A DNA stretch of 64,000 nt from Marihabitans asiaticum (GCF_007828725.1 NZ_VIUW01000003.1:310001-374000), one strand, 5' to 3'; shown: positions 55,643 through 64,000, counted from the stretch's first letter. The notes: generated by a model not told the origin, from the sequence alone. Numbers and translations are program-made.

Positions 55643-56257
55643 TCAGCGCACCCCGCGGACCCGGTACTGGATGCTGATCCGGGCGGAGGTCACCCCCTTC
55701 GCCTTGGGGACGCAGTGGTCCCAGGTCCGCTGGCACGACCCGCCCATGACGATCAGGTCACCGTGGCCGAGGGTCACCCGGGTGCTCGAGCCGCCGTCCC
55801 GAGGGCGCAGGGCCAGCACCCGGGCCGAGCCGAGGGAGACGATCGCGATCATCGTGTCGCGCTCACGGCTGCGGCCGATGCGATCTCCGTGCCAGGCGAC
55901 GGAGTCCTCGCCGTCGCGGTAGAGGCACATCCCGGCGGTCGCGAAGGGCTCGCCGAGCTCGTCTCGATAGTGCTCGGTGAGGACCGCGCCAGCCTGGCGA
56001 ACGATGTCGCGGGGGAGCGGCTCGCCCTCGGCGTAGAAGCGGGTCAGGCGGGGCACGTCGAGCACCCGGTCGTACATCTGGCGGCGCTCGGCGACCCAGT
56101 CCACCTCACGGACCAGGGTGTCCAGGACCTCGTGCCCGCCGGTGAGCCAGCCCGGTTGGACGTCGATCCACGCCGTGGCATCGAGCGCCCGACGACTCGG
56201 GGCCAGCGGCGCCAGCGTCGGCACCGCCGCCTCGTCGAAGAGGGTCGCCTGCAGCAT
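55643..56257 (-). CDS. alkB: AlkB-like 2-oxoglutarate/Fe(II) dioxygenase
   Basis: 204-residue dioxygenase predicted to reverse alkylation damage on nucleic acid bases by oxidative demethylation. Iron ligands are His123 and Asp125 (AWHGDRIG) and His181 (WDHCVPK); 2-oxoglutarate-binding arginines are Arg193 and Arg199 (SARISIQYR). The N-terminal nucleotide-recognition lid contains RQMYDRVLDVPRLTRFY. ATG 56257 lies six bases after TAGCCT. Convergent with the aldo/keto reductase remnant; divergent from recO. Confidence 0.92.
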   Translation of the reverse strand: MLQATLFDEAAVPTLAPLAPSRRALDATAWIDVQPGWLTGGHEVLDTLVREVDWVAERRQMYDRVLDVPRLTRFYAEGEPLPRDIVRQAGAVLTEHYRDELGEPFATAGMCLYRDGEDSVAWHGDRIGRSRERDTMIAIVSLGSARVLALRPRDGGSSTRVTLGHGDLIVMGGSCQRTWDHCVPKAKGVTSARISIQYRVRGVR

Positions 56258-56263
56258 GTGCCC

Positions 56264-56269
56264 AGGCTA
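56264..56269 (-). promoter_or_regulatory. Leaderless-type -10 (TAGCCT) for alkB
   Basis: Minus-strand TAGCCT ends six bases before ATG 56257. No LexA box is seen in the shared 63-base gap with recO. Confidence 0.5.
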
Positions 56270-56320
56270 GCAGCCCGATCGAACAGGTGTGCGAGGAACG
56301 GCGTGTAGGAGACTGTCCCC

Positions 56321-57070
56321 ATGCCCCTCTACCGTGACTCCGGTGTCGTGCTGCGCACGCACAAGCTCGGTGAGGCGGACCGGATCATCACGATCCTCAC
56401 CCGGTCGAGAGGCAAGGTGCGGGCGGTGGCGAAGGGTGTGCGCCGCACCAAGTCCCGCTTCGGGGCGCGCCTCGAGCCCGGCATGCACGTCGACCTGCAG
56501 TGCTACGAGGGGCGTTCCCTGGACACGATCACCCAGGCCGTCGGGCTGGACGCCTGGGGCCACGTGCTCGCCTCGTCCTACGCCGACTGGACGGCCGCTG
56601 TCGCGATCCTCGAGACCGCCGACCGGCTGACCGAGGAGCACGAGAGCGCGGTGGCGCAGTACCACCTGCTGTGCGGTGCCCTGCGCACCCTCGCCGGCGG
56701 CGCCCACGAGGCGACGCTGGTCCTCGACGCCTACCTGCTGCGGGCGCTCTCGGTGGCCGGGTGGGCGCCGAGCCTGCACGACTGCGCTCGGTGCGGGGCC
56801 GAGGGGCCGCACCGAGCGTTCCACATCGCCTCCGGCGGAGCGGTGTGCCCCAGCTGCCGCCCGGCCGGCTCCTCGGCGCCGGCGCCGGCGACCCTCGAGC
56901 TGCTCGGTGCGCTGCTGTCCGGGGACTGGGCGCGGGCCGACGACTCCGGCCCTCGCGAGCGTCGCGAGGGCAGCGGGCTGACCGCAGCCTTCGCCCAGTG
57001 GCACCTCGAGCGCGGGATCCGCGCGCTCGGGTACGTCGACCGCACCCCCGATCCCGGAAGGACACGATGA
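56321..57070 (+). CDS. recO: DNA repair protein RecO
   Basis: 249-residue recombination mediator that helps load RecA on SSB-coated DNA. The N-terminal OB fold starts [23 protein letters not shown], followed by [17 protein letters not shown], the helical region, and a CXXC...CXXC zinc site (CARCG, CPSC) typical of RecO. A GAGACT hexamer six bases before the ATG suggests leaderless transcription. The stop overlaps uppS (ATGA). recO-uppS is a conserved actinobacterial pair. Confidence 0.95.
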   Translation: MPLYRDSGVVLRTHKLGEADRIITILTRSRGKVRAVAKGVRRTKSRFGARLEPGMHVDLQCYEGRSLDTITQAVGLDAWGHVLASSYADWTAAVAILETADRLTEEHESAVAQYHLLCGALRTLAGGAHEATLVLDAYLLRALSVAGWAPSLHDCARCGAEGPHRAFHIASGGAVCPSCRPAGSSAPAPATLELLGALLSGDWARADDSGPRERREGSGLTAAFAQWHLERGIRALGYVDRTPDPGRTR

Positions 57071-57846
57071 GCCGCTACGTCCCCCCCTTCGCCCATCCCA
57101 GCGGCGCCCGCCCGCCGGCACTGCCCCCCGAGCTCGTCCCGGGTCATGTCGCGATCGTCATGGACGGCAACGGCCGCTGGGCCAACGAGCGCGGGCTGCC
57201 CCGCACCCGAGGGCACGAGGCCGGTGAGGCGGCCCTGCTCGACGTGGTGGCCGGTGCGCTCGAGATCGGGGTCACCCACCTGTCGGCGTACGCGTTCTCG
57301 ACCGAGAACTGGAAGCGCTCGCCCGAGGAGGTGCGCTTCCTCATGGGCTTCAACCGCGACGTGATCCGTCGGCGACGCGACCAGCTGCACGAGTGGGGGG
57401 TGCGGATGCGCTGGGTGGGGCGGCGCCCCCGGCTGTGGGGCTCGGTGATCAAGGAGCTGGAGACCGCCCAGGAGCTGACCGCCGACAACGACGCGATGAC
57501 CTTGTACTTCTGCGTCAACTACGGAGGCCGGGCCGAGATCGCCGACGCCGTGCAGCGCATCGCCGAGGACGTCCGCCGGGGCCGGCTCAAGGGCAGCGGC
57601 GTCGACGAGCGGACGGTCGCCCGGTACCTGCCCGAGCCGGGGATGCCGGACGTCGACCTCTTCGTGCGCTCCAGCGGTGAGCAGCGCACGAGCAACTTCC
57701 TGCTGTGGCAGAGCGCCTACGCCGAGATGGTCTTCCAGGAGACGCTGTGGCCGGACTACGACCGCCGGCACCTGTGGCAGGCCATCGAGACGTACGCCCG
57801 GCGCGACCGGAGGTACGGGGGAGCCGTGGACCGCCCGTCGAGCTGA
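57067..57846 (+). CDS. uppS: Isoprenyl transferase (undecaprenyl/decaprenyl diphosphate synthase, UppS)
   Basis: 259-residue cis-prenyltransferase making the polyprenyl carrier for cell-wall synthesis. [13 protein letters not shown] carries catalytic Asp33 and the diphosphate loop, followed by [21 protein letters not shown], and the C-terminal [24 protein letters not shown] (in parts: [15 protein letters not shown]). Chain length is not readable from sequence. Overlaps recO by four bases; convergent with zur, whose stop lies 15 bases beyond. Confidence 0.97.
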   Translation: MSRYVPPFAHPSGARPPALPPELVPGHVAIVMDGNGRWANERGLPRTRGHEAGEAALLDVVAGALEIGVTHLSAYAFSTENWKRSPEEVRFLMGFNRDVIRRRRDQLHEWGVRMRWVGRRPRLWGSVIKELETAQELTADNDAMTLYFCVNYGGRAEIADAVQRIAEDVRRGRLKGSGVDERTVARYLPEPGMPDVDLFVRSSGEQRTSNFLLWQSAYAEMVFQETLWPDYDRRHLWQAIETYARRDRRYGGAVDRPSS

Positions 57847-57861
57847 CCCGCAGGTGCCCGA

Positions 57862-58254
57862 TCAGTCGGCGCAGTCCTGGCAGGTGCCGAAGATCTCGAC
57901 GGTGTGCTCGACGTCGACGAAGCCGTGCTCGTCGCTGACCCGGGTGGCCCAGCGCTCCACGGCAGGTCCCTCGATCTCCACCGCCCGGCCGCACCCACGG
58001 CAGACGAGGTGGTGGTGGTGCCCGGTGCTGCAGCTGCGGTAGAGCGACTCGCCGTCGTCGGTCCGGACGACGTCGACGTCGCCGTCGTCGCTCATCGCCT
58101 GCAGCGCCCGGTAGACCGTCGCCAACCCGATCTTGGTGCCCTCGCGCTGGAGGTGGGCGTGCAGCTGCTGGGCGGAGTGGAACTCCGGCGAGGTGGCCAG
58201 CGCCTCGGCGACGGCGCGGCGCTGCCGGGTGGGTCGTCGCGTGGTCTGGGTCAT
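57862..58254 (-). CDS. zur: Fur-family zinc uptake regulator Zur
   Basis: 130-residue Fur-family repressor. Winged helix (RQRRAVAEALATSPEFHSAQQL, GLATVYRALQAM), then the metal-rich hinge GHHHHLVCRGC and two CXXC pairs (Cys85/Cys88, Cys125/Cys128) for the structural zinc. Zinc rather than iron is inferred because it is the last gene of a zinc ABC operon, overlapping znuB by ATGA, and paired Zur-type boxes lie on the operon promoter. Zur therefore represses its own synthesis together with the transporter. Confidence 0.93.
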   Translation of the reverse strand: MTQTTRRPTRQRRAVAEALATSPEFHSAQQLHAHLQREGTKIGLATVYRALQAMSDDGDVDVVRTDDGESLYRSCSTGHHHHLVCRGCGRAVEIEGPAVERWATRVSDEHGFVDVEHTVEIFGTCQDCAD

Positions 58255-59282
58255 CGCTGTCCTCCCGTCGGTGTCGGGGCCGACTCTACGTCGTCGTGCT
58301 CACCGTCGTCGTGCTCACCGTGCTCGTGCCAGTGGTCGCCGTGAGCCGCGTGCCGGTGGCCGTCGTGCAGGTAGTCGACGTGGTCTCCGTGCAGCACCTG
58401 CTCGTGACCACAGCTCTCCCAGTGGACGTGCCCGTGGGGGTGCCCGGTGACCGGGGTGCTCCGGGACCGCCGCAGCGTCCTATGCAGGCCTGCTCCGGTG
58501 GCCGAGACGACGAAGACCGCGATGAGGATCAGGACGATGGTGCCGCCGGAGGGGGTGTCGGCGTAGAAGGAGGTGATCACCCCGCCGACGCTGGCGAGCA
58601 CGCCGACGAGCACGGCCCACAGTAGCGACCCGCGGTAGCTGCGCCCGAGCTGCTGGCCGGTCGCGTTCGGCAGGATCATCAGGGCGCTGATGAGCAGCAG
58701 CCCGACGACGCGCATCGAAACCACGACGATCAGGGCAGTCAGCGCGGCGAGCAGCACATTGAGCGCGGTGACCGGCAGTCCGACAGCCCGGGCGTACTCC
58801 TCGTCCTGGGCCACGGCGAAGAGGCGCTGGCGCATCAGGCCCGTCGCCAGCACCACCGCGAGGGTCAGCGTCGCGAAGGTCACGAGGTCGGCCCGGGTCA
58901 CGGTCGTGATCGCCCCGAAGAGGAAGCCGGAGAGGTTCACGGATGACCCGCTGGGTGCCTTCGCGACGAGGACCACACCGGCGGCGATCCCGCCGTAGAA
59001 CATCACCGCGAGCGCGAGGTCGCCGCTCGTGCGGGCGTAGTGCCGCAACAGCTCGATGAGCACCGCCGCCACGAGGGTCACGACGAGGGCGACGAAGACC
59101 GGTGAGGTCGAGGTGGCCACCCCGATCCCGACGCCCGCGAGGGCCATGTGGCCCAGTCCGTCGCCGATGAGCGACATGCCCCGCTGGACGAGGAAGACCC
59201 CGACGAGCGGGGCGGCGAGCCCGACGAGCAGAGCAGCCATGAGCGCGTTGCGCATGAACTCGAGGGAGAGCAGGTCGCTCAT
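58251..59282 (-). CDS. znuB: Zinc ABC transporter permease with histidine-rich C-terminal tail
   Basis: 343-residue ABC-3 permease. About eight helices occupy residues 8-265 (LVQRGMSLIGDGLGHMALAGVG, SALMILPNATGQQLG are family blocks). The tail 281-329 carries 16 histidines (HPHGHVHWESCGHEQ, HGDHVDYLHDGHRHAAHGD), absent from E. coli ZnuB, and would face the cytoplasm as a zinc-binding or zinc-sensing arm. Start ATG 59282 overlaps the ATPase stop; stop overlaps zur. The GDHVDYLHDGH block recurs in many bacterial zinc permeases and zinc-regulated proteins (family knowledge). Confidence 0.95.
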   Translation of the reverse strand: MSDLLSLEFMRNALMAALLVGLAAPLVGVFLVQRGMSLIGDGLGHMALAGVGIGVATSTSPVFVALVVTLVAAVLIELLRHYARTSGDLALAVMFYGGIAAGVVLVAKAPSGSSVNLSGFLFGAITTVTRADLVTFATLTLAVVLATGLMRQRLFAVAQDEEYARAVGLPVTALNVLLAALTALIVVVSMRVVGLLLISALMILPNATGQQLGRSYRGSLLWAVLVGVLASVGGVITSFYADTPSGGTIVLILIAVFVVSATGAGLHRTLRRSRSTPVTGHPHGHVHWESCGHEQVLHGDHVDYLHDGHRHAAHGDHWHEHGEHDDGEHDDVESAPTPTGGQR

Positions 59283-60088
59283 CGGGCGCTCCCGGTGGTG
59301 GGGATCTGTCGTGGCAGGTGCGAAGGGGGCGGAGCCAGGTCGTCGTCGTGATGGTGGTGGTCGTGGGCGTGGTCTGAGTCGGAGAGTGCCGCGGGCGGGC
59401 CGTCGTAGGTGATCCCGCCGTCCCTGACCACGACGGCGCGGGTGACGATGTCGCGCAGGGCGGCGAGCTCGTGGGTGACGATGATCATCGTGGCACCGGA
59501 CGCGACGAGGCGCGCCAGGACGTCGGCGAGCACCTGCTGGTTGCCGACGTCGACCCCGGCGGTCGGCTCGTCGAGGAGGAACAGCTCGGGGGAGGACGCC
59601 AGCGCCCGGGCGATGAGCACCCGCCGCTGCTGGCCTCCCGAGAGGGTGGCCACGTCGTGCGTCCGCTGGCTGCCCAGGCCGACGACGTCGATGGCGTCGC
59701 GGATCACCCGACGCTCGCTGCGGCGGTACTGGCGCCACGGCGCCCACACCGGGTGGTGGGGGACACGCCCGATGGCCACGATCTCCTCCACCGTGGCCTT
59801 GATCGCCGCCGAGAGGGTGTGCCGCTGCGGGACGTAGCCCAGTCGGGTGCGGTCCGAGAGCTCGTCGGCCGCTTCCCCGAAGAGCTCGACGGTCCCGGAG
59901 GTCAGCTGGGCAAGACCGAGGATGCCCTTGACGATGGTGGACTTGCCCGACCCGTTCGGCCCGAGCACCGCGATCACCTCGCCCGCGTCGACGGTCAGGT
60001 CGACCCCGGTCACGACGACGCGCTCGGCGTACCCGAAGGACGCCGAGCGCAGTCGGACGACCGGCGTGGCCAGCCGTGGAGAGGTCAC
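59279..60088 (-). CDS. znuC: Zinc ABC transporter ATP-binding protein
   Basis: 269-residue ABC ATPase: Walker A GPNGSGKST, Q-loop YVPQRHTLSAAI, signature LSGGQQRRVLIARALA, Walker B ELFLLDEPTAGVD and switch His in IIVTHEL. The C-terminus ends with a His/Asp-rich stretch (HAHDHHHHDDD), so all three transporter proteins of this operon carry histidine clusters. GTG 60088 overlaps the znuA stop (GTGA). Manganese transport is the main alternative, but Zur linkage favours zinc. Confidence 0.95.
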   Translation of the reverse strand: MTSPRLATPVVRLRSASFGYAERVVVTGVDLTVDAGEVIAVLGPNGSGKSTIVKGILGLAQLTSGTVELFGEAADELSDRTRLGYVPQRHTLSAAIKATVEEIVAIGRVPHHPVWAPWRQYRRSERRVIRDAIDVVGLGSQRTHDVATLSGGQQRRVLIARALASSPELFLLDEPTAGVDVGNQQVLADVLARLVASGATMIIVTHELAALRDIVTRAVVVRDGGITYDGPPAALSDSDHAHDHHHHDDDLAPPPSHLPRQIPTTGSAR

Positions 60089-61029
60089 GAGCAGTCCTGC
60101 CCCTTCTTCAGCGTCTCGAGGTTGGCATCCATGATGCCGAAGTAGTCATGCGCGGCGGAGGAGTCGGTGACCCCCTCGATCGGGTCGAGGACCTCGACCG
60201 TGGCTCCGGTCTCCTTGGCGATCGTGTCGGCGACGTCGGTGGGCACGAGCGTCTCGGCGTAGATCGTCGCGATGTCGTGCTCCTTGACGTGCGCGACGAC
60301 CTCGGCCATCGCCGTCGAGCTGGGCTCGGTGTCCGGGCCGAGGGTGATGGCCTCCTGGTGGAAGCCGTACGCGTCGGCGAGATAGCCGAAGGCGGCGTGG
60401 TTGGTCACGAGGTCGTCCTGAGTGCAGGTCTTCAGGCCCTCGGTGAAGCTCGCGTCGAGGTCGGTCAGGCGGGTGCGCAGGTCCTTCGCCGCTGCCGTGT
60501 AGTCCGACTGGTGCTCCGGGTCGAGCCGGCCGAGCTCCTCGGCGATGGCGTCGGCGACATCGGCGTAGCGCATCGGGTCCAGCCAGAAGTGCGGGTCCTG
60601 AGAGCCGTGGTCGTGGTCGTGGTCGTCGCCTTCGTGCTCGTGGCCTTCGCCCTCGTGCTCGTCGGTCGTGCTGAGGTCGAGCCGCGCGGCCTCGGTCACG
60701 TCCAGGCTCTCCTTCGCCTCACCCACGGCGTCGTCGACCGCGGGCTGGAAGTCCTTGAGATAGACCAGCGCGTCGGCCTTGCTCACCGTGAGGACGTCCT
60801 GGGGCGAGAGCTCGAGGTCGTGCGGCTCGGCGCCGGGCTTGGTGAGGTTGTTCACGCTGACCCGCTCGCCCCCGACCTGCTCGATCGCGTACTGGAGCGG
60901 GTAGAAGGAGGTGACGACGTCGAGCGTCTCGCCTGCCGCCTCGCCCTGGCCCTCGGTGGAGGAGCTGCTCTCGCCGCAGGCGGCGAGGGAGAGGGCGGCG
61001 ACGGCGGAGAGGGCGACGAGCTTCTGCAT
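60085..61029 (-). CDS. znuA: Zinc-binding lipoprotein of the ABC transporter (ZnuA/AztC-like)
   Basis: 314-residue cluster A-I substrate-binding lipoprotein. Signal MQKLVALSAVAALSLAAC gives lipobox S-L-A-A-C with Cys18. Metal ligands follow family order: His70 (AEPHDLELSP), His147 (DPHFWLDP), a third His in NHAAFGYLA and an acidic ligand in the last domain. A His/Asp/Glu-rich flexible loop (HEGEGHEHEGDDHDHDH, about 125-141) precedes the second ligand, as in zinc-specific members. ATG 61029 is fixed by promoter geometry: -10 GAGAAT ends seven bases upstream. Longer in-frame starts lie inside the promoter. Confidence 0.95.
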   Translation of the reverse strand: MQKLVALSAVAALSLAACGESSSSTEGQGEAAGETLDVVTSFYPLQYAIEQVGGERVSVNNLTKPGAEPHDLELSPQDVLTVSKADALVYLKDFQPAVDDAVGEAKESLDVTEAARLDLSTTDEHEGEGHEHEGDDHDHDHGSQDPHFWLDPMRYADVADAIAEELGRLDPEHQSDYTAAAKDLRTRLTDLDASFTEGLKTCTQDDLVTNHAAFGYLADAYGFHQEAITLGPDTEPSSTAMAEVVAHVKEHDIATIYAETLVPTDVADTIAKETGATVEVLDPIEGVTDSSAAHDYFGIMDANLETLKKGQDCS

Positions 61030-61065
61030 GACAACCATTCTCACTACTTCGATAATGGTTGTCAA
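61029..61065 (-). promoter_or_regulatory. znu operon promoter overlapped by two Zur boxes
   Basis: On the minus strand TTGACA (61065-61060) and GAGAAT (61042-61037) are separated by 17 bases, and the ATG follows seven bases after the -10. Two 15-mers resembling the Zur consensus TGATAATGATTATCA occur: CGATAATGGTTGTCA (61050-61064, 12 of 15) over the -35 and TGACAACCATTCTCA (61029-61043, about 11 of 15) over the -10 and start. Their centres are 21 bp apart, two helical turns. The outer parts are also a perfect 11-bp inverted repeat. Confidence 0.88.
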
Positions 61066-61080
61066 TCCAGCGCCCCCGCA

Positions 61081-61152
61081 GATCCCTAGGCTTCTGTCAG
61101 GCGCTCAGGAAGATTCCTGAGCGCCTGACAGAAACCTAGGGAAATTCGGATC
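61081..61152. repeat. Intergenic palindromic element, copy B
   Basis: TTCTGTCAGGCGCTCAGGAA (61092-61111) and its exact complement (61114-61133) form a 20-bp stem with a two-base loop. TCCCTAGG/CCTAGGGA extends it by eight pairs after one mismatch. It starts one base after the stop of the minus-strand gene ending at 61154 and shares sequence, orientation and layout with copy A. Confidence 0.9.
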
Positions 61153-61153
61153 T

Positions 61154-61462
61154 TTAGCGGGGGAGGGCGCGGACTATCGTGACCGCGACGACGAGCGCGA
61201 TGACGGCGAGGCGCAGCAGCTTCTCCGACTGCGTGAGCCGGGGCCAGCTGATCGCCAGGACCCACACGAGGATGAGCGCGGCAGCGGCGAGGAGCAGCCA
61301 CCCCCAGCTCTGCAAGACGCTCCCGATGATCACGAGCCCGAAGACGAAGAGCACCGGGACGGCGGGCGGCAGGCCGGAGACGAACCGGACCAGCGGGGCA
61401 GTGGCCCGCGCCACGGGGGTGTCCGACGGGGTCTGCGACGAGGGAGCGCGGTGGTCTGGCAC
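61154..61462 (-). CDS. Small membrane protein (DUF6703-like), function unknown
   Basis: 102-residue protein with a polar Pro/Ser/Thr-rich N-terminus (about 1-30) and three hydrophobic segments near 33-52, 54-70 and 83-98, with the motif SWPRLTQSEKLLRLAV between the last two. It resembles small actinobacterial membrane proteins annotated DUF6703, but I am not certain. GTG 61462 lies six bases after TACGCT. It is divergent from glyS and ends directly at palindromic element B, which probably terminates it before the znu promoter. Confidence 0.7.
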   Translation of the reverse strand: MPDHRAPSSQTPSDTPVARATAPLVRFVSGLPPAVPVLFVFGLVIIGSVLQSWGWLLLAAAALILVWVLAISWPRLTQSEKLLRLAVIALVVAVTIVRALPR

Positions 61463-61468
61463 GGGACC

Positions 61469-61474
61469 AGCGTA
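61469..61474 (-). promoter_or_regulatory. Leaderless-type -10 (TACGCT) for the small membrane protein
   Basis: Minus-strand TACGCT ends six bases before GTG 61462. Confidence 0.5.
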
Positions 61475-61516
61475 GGCGCCTGTCCAAGCGGTTCTCGCCG
61501 CACCCCGACGGGCCGA

Positions 61517-61522
61517 TAACCT
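61517..61522 (+). promoter_or_regulatory. Leaderless-type -10 (TAACCT) for glyS
   Basis: TAACCT ends seven bases before ATG 61530. No glycine T-box is present in the 67-base divergent gap. Confidence 0.55.
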
Positions 61523-61529
61523 TGCCCGC

Positions 61530-62948
61530 ATGGCCAAGCAGACCTCGACCGTCGACACCGTCGTCTCCCTGTGCAAGCGCCGCGGGTTCGTCTTCCCCTG
61601 CGGCGAGATCTACGGAGGGACGCGTTCGGCCTGGGACTACGGCCCGCTCGGTGTCGAGCTGAAGGAGAACATCAAGCGGCAGTGGTGGCGCTCGATGGTC
61701 CAGGGTCGCGACGACGTCGTCGGCCTGGACTCCTCGATCATCCTCCCGCGCGAGACCTGGGTCGCCTCCGGCCACGTCGGCACCTTCTCCGACCCGCTGG
61801 TCGAGTGCCTCCAGTGCCACAAGCGGCACCGCCTCGACCACCTCCAGGAGGCACTGGCCGACAAGGTCAACGCGAAGAAGGGCGCCGACGCCCCGGAGGT
61901 CAACCCCGACGACATCCCGGCGAGCGACATCGCCTGCCCGGACTGCGGGACGCGGGGGCGTTGGACCGAGCCGCGCGAGTTCAACATGATGCTCAAGACC
62001 TACCTCGGGGTGGTCGAGGACGAGAGCGGCCTGCACTACCTGCGCCCCGAGACCGCGCAGGGCATCTTCATCAACTTCCTCAACGTCCTCGGGACGAGCC
62101 GGCGCAAGCCCCCCTTCGGCATCGGTCAGATCGGCAAGTCCTTCCGCAACGAGATCACGCCGGGCAACTTCATCTTCCGCACCCGTGAGTTCGAGCAGAT
62201 GGAGATGGAGTTCTTCGTCAAGCCCGGCGAGGACGAGCAGTGGCACCGCTACTGGATCGAGGAGCGGATGCGCTGGTACACCGACCTCGGGATCAACCCC
62301 GACAACCTGCGTCTCTACGAGCACCCGAAGGAGAAGCTCAGCCACTACTCCAAGGGCACGACCGACATCGAGTACCGGTTCGGCTTCACCGGCAGCGAGT
62401 GGGGCGAGCTTGAAGGCATCGCCAACCGCACCGACTTCGACCTCTCCAGCCACAGCAAGCACTCGGGCACCGAGCTGGTGTACTTCGACCAGGCGAGCGG
62501 GGAGAAGTACACCCCCTTCGTCATCGAACCGGCCGCCGGCCTGTCACGCTCGCTCATGACCTTCCTCGTCGACGCGTACGCCGAGGACGAGGCGCCCAAC
62601 GCCAAGGGCGGGGTCGACAAGCGCACGGTGCTGCGCCTGGACCACCGCCTCGCGCCGGTCAAGGCGGCCGTGCTCCCGCTCTCGCGCAACGCCGACCTCT
62701 CGCCGAAGGCCCGCGACCTCGCCGCCGCGCTGCGCCAGCACTGGAACGTCGACTTCGACGACGCCCAGGCGATCGGCAAGCGCTACCGGCGCCAGGACGA
62801 GATCGGTACGCCGTACTGCATCACCGTGGACTTCGACACCCTGCAGGACGACTCGGTGACGATCCGCGAGCGCGACACCATGGCGCAGGAGCGGATCAGC
62901 ATCGACCAGGTGCAGGCCTACCTCGCCCCTCGCCTCCTCGGCTGCTGA
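61530..62948 (+). CDS. glyS: Glycine-tRNA ligase (homodimeric type)
   Basis: 472-residue class II synthetase of the alpha2 type (not the alpha2beta2 GlyQ/GlyS). Motif 1 region [21 protein letters not shown] (in parts: [11 protein letters not shown]), a zinc-knuckle-like insertion CLQCHKRHR...[10 protein letters not shown], motif 2 [25 protein letters not shown] (in parts: [13 protein letters not shown]), motif 3 [15 protein letters not shown], and the anticodon-binding domain from about residue 365 ending [15 protein letters not shown]. It is complete. Confidence 0.97.
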   Translation: MAKQTSTVDTVVSLCKRRGFVFPCGEIYGGTRSAWDYGPLGVELKENIKRQWWRSMVQGRDDVVGLDSSIILPRETWVASGHVGTFSDPLVECLQCHKRHRLDHLQEALADKVNAKKGADAPEVNPDDIPASDIACPDCGTRGRWTEPREFNMMLKTYLGVVEDESGLHYLRPETAQGIFINFLNVLGTSRRKPPFGIGQIGKSFRNEITPGNFIFRTREFEQMEMEFFVKPGEDEQWHRYWIEERMRWYTDLGINPDNLRLYEHPKEKLSHYSKGTTDIEYRFGFTGSEWGELEGIANRTDFDLSSHSKHSGTELVYFDQASGEKYTPFVIEPAAGLSRSLMTFLVDAYAEDEAPNAKGGVDKRTVLRLDHRLAPVKAAVLPLSRNADLSPKARDLAAALRQHWNVDFDDAQAIGKRYRRQDEIGTPYCITVDFDTLQDDSVTIRERDTMAQERISIDQVQAYLAPRLLGC

Positions 62949-62959
62949 GGGCCGCGCGG

Positions 62960-63691
62960 ATGCCTCTCGAGCTGGTGCTCGTCCACGGCAGCCGGCTCAA
63001 CGCCGCCTGCTGGGGTCCGTTGCGCGAGAGGCTGCCCGGCCATGTCATCCACGCACCCGACCTGCCGGGTCACGGGACGCGCCTCGGCGAGGACTTCGAC
63101 ATGGACTCGGCGGTCGCCGTGGTCGAGCAGGCGGTCATCGAGTGCGCCGCCCCGCCGCTGCTCGTGGGCCACAGTCTCGGCGGGTACGTCGCGCTGGAGT
63201 GCGCGGCCCGGGCCGGGCATCGCGAGATCGCCGGACTGGCGCTGCTCGGCGCCTCCGCCGACCCGAGCACCCCGATGGCCGCCCCGTACAAGGCCGTCGG
63301 CGAAGGGGTGCGCCTGGGCCTGTCCGTGACCCGGCTGAGGGAGACCCTGACCGCCGCCGACAAGACCCTGCTGCAGCGGGCCCTCGGCGAGGCCGGTGAG
63401 GCCATCGTCGAGCACGGCGTGGACGTGGCGACCATCCCCGTCGCGTGGCAGGCCGTGGTCGATCACGGTGACCTCTCGCTGCTGCACGACGTGAGCGTCC
63501 CGGTGCGCTTCATCAACGGTCAGCTGGACCAGTTCCGGCTCGGGGAGCAGGACGCGCTGCGACTTCGGCCGGGCGCGACTGTCGTTCACGTGCCGGGGAC
63601 GCACCTGGCTCCGGTCACCCACCCGGACGGGGTCGCGAAGGCGTTGCGCGACTTCATCGCCGAGGAGATCCGCCCAGGCCGAGCCGGTTGA
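62960..63691 (+). CDS. Alpha/beta-fold hydrolase
   Basis: 243-residue hydrolase. HG near residue 9-10 (VLVHGSRLNAACW) forms the oxyanion region, nucleophile Ser is in VGHSLGGYVAL (about residue 71), the acid is probably Asp in INGQLDQFRLG, and His is in PGTHLAPVTHPDG. This is the compact esterase/MenH-like type; the substrate is not predictable. ATG 62960 is 11 bases after the glyS stop, probably co-transcribed. The final 38 bases overlap the convergent DUF2177 gene. Confidence 0.85.
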   Translation: MPLELVLVHGSRLNAACWGPLRERLPGHVIHAPDLPGHGTRLGEDFDMDSAVAVVEQAVIECAAPPLLVGHSLGGYVALECAARAGHREIAGLALLGASADPSTPMAAPYKAVGEGVRLGLSVTRLRETLTAADKTLLQRALGEAGEAIVEHGVDVATIPVAWQAVVDHGDLSLLHDVSVPVRFINGQLDQFRLGEQDALRLRPGATVVHVPGTHLAPVTHPDGVAKALRDFIAEEIRPGRAG

Positions 63692-64000
63692 CCGCGGCCG
63701 CGGCCAGACCGCAGGCCAGGGCGCTCGCGACGGTGCCCCATGCGATGTCGACCGGGACGATGCCGACCGGGAAGCCGTCGATGACGGCGAGGCTGGTGAG
63801 GTCCCACGTCGAGTAGGCGACGAGCCCGAGCATCCCGCCCCGCAGCGCGGCCGGGGCGACGCGGCGAGCAGCCACCCCTTCGACGGTCCCGAAGTAGGTG
63901 AGCCCGCCGCAGTAGACGACGTAGAAGAGGGCCGCGGCGCTCACGTTTGCCGGCTCGGCCGCGAGAGGTCCGAGGGCGTCGCGGTAGTGCCCGCCGGCCA
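63654..64000 (-). CDS. DUF2177-family membrane protein, C-terminal part (5' end beyond window)
   Basis: The frame is open to the window edge (HYRDALGPLAAEPANVSAAALFYVVYCGG), so the N-terminal helix is missing. Remaining features fit DUF2177: FYVVYCGGLTYF helix, GGMLGLVAYSTWDLTSLAVIDGFP with the conserved Asp, and VPVDIAWGTVASALACGLAA. Function unknown. Its 3' end overlaps the alpha/beta hydrolase gene tail to tail by 38 bases. An internal GTG at 63944 could be taken for the start, but homology continues upstream. Confidence 0.8.
   Translation of the reverse strand, partial: AGGHYRDALGPLAAEPANVSAAALFYVVYCGGLTYFGTVEGVAARRVAPAALRGGMLGLVAYSTWDLTSLAVIDGFPVGIVPVDIAWGTVASALACGLAAAAVNRLGLGGSPRR

Overview
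The window is 64 kb of very GC-rich (about 70 percent by eye) and densely packed chromosomal DNA from an actinobacterium, most likely a Micrococcales/Intrasporangiaceae-type organism (genus not determined). The grounds are the GC content, heavy use of GTG starts with 4-base GTGA/ATGA gene overlaps, many promoters whose -10 hexamer lies 6-8 bases before the start codon (leaderless mRNAs), actinobacterial families (DUF222-HNH, DUF3097, DUF3516 helicase, DUF4031) and the conserved order hrcA-dnaJ-rsmE-phoH-ybeY-CNNM-era ... leuA ... recO-uppS-zur ... glyS. No prophage, CRISPR array, tRNA or rRNA gene was seen.

Layout. 1-3487: end of glpD, hflX and a small membrane protein. 3498-6658: beta-phosphoglucomutase-type HAD plus GH65 phosphorylase, a disaccharide phosphorolysis pair. 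6663-8767 (minus): cysteine hydrolase plus NCS1 permease. 8837-13905: a LexA-box-controlled DUF222-HNH nuclease, an HD protein, DUF4031 and a large DUF3516 helicase. 13949-17146: a frameshifted double-GNAT gene, a membrane protein/PadR operon behind a 49-bp palindrome, and an NCS2 permease. 17158-20668: a GH63-like glucosidase and an SDR. 20665-28121 (minus): fhs, a NarL-type two-component system, and MMPL and MFS exporters. 28216-35771: dinG, holA, rpsT, PemK-like protein, CPBP protease, lepA, DUF4442 protein. 35774-41633: phosphatase, phytoene-desaturase-like oxidoreductase, SRPBCC, hemW, TRIC channel, fabG. 41641-49579: heat-shock/rRNA-maturation block behind a CIRCE element. 49744-54519: BCCT transporter, asd, and leuA with a five-leucine leader peptide. 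54530-55634: two decayed genes. 55643-64000: AlkB-like enzyme, recO, uppS, a complete zinc uptake operon with its own zur, glyS, a hydrolase and a partial DUF2177 gene.

Regulation is unusually readable: a LexA box, a CIRCE element, paired Zur boxes lying on the -35 and -10 of a leaderless promoter, a leucine attenuator and a long palindromic operator are all visible. Unexplained structure includes a dispersed intergenic hairpin element (copies at 41687-41766 and 61081-61152) and strong over-representation of the word GCGAAGGGG/CCCCTTCGC in both orientations and inside genes. It occurs once as a threefold 10-bp tandem array and twice as perfect inverted pairs.
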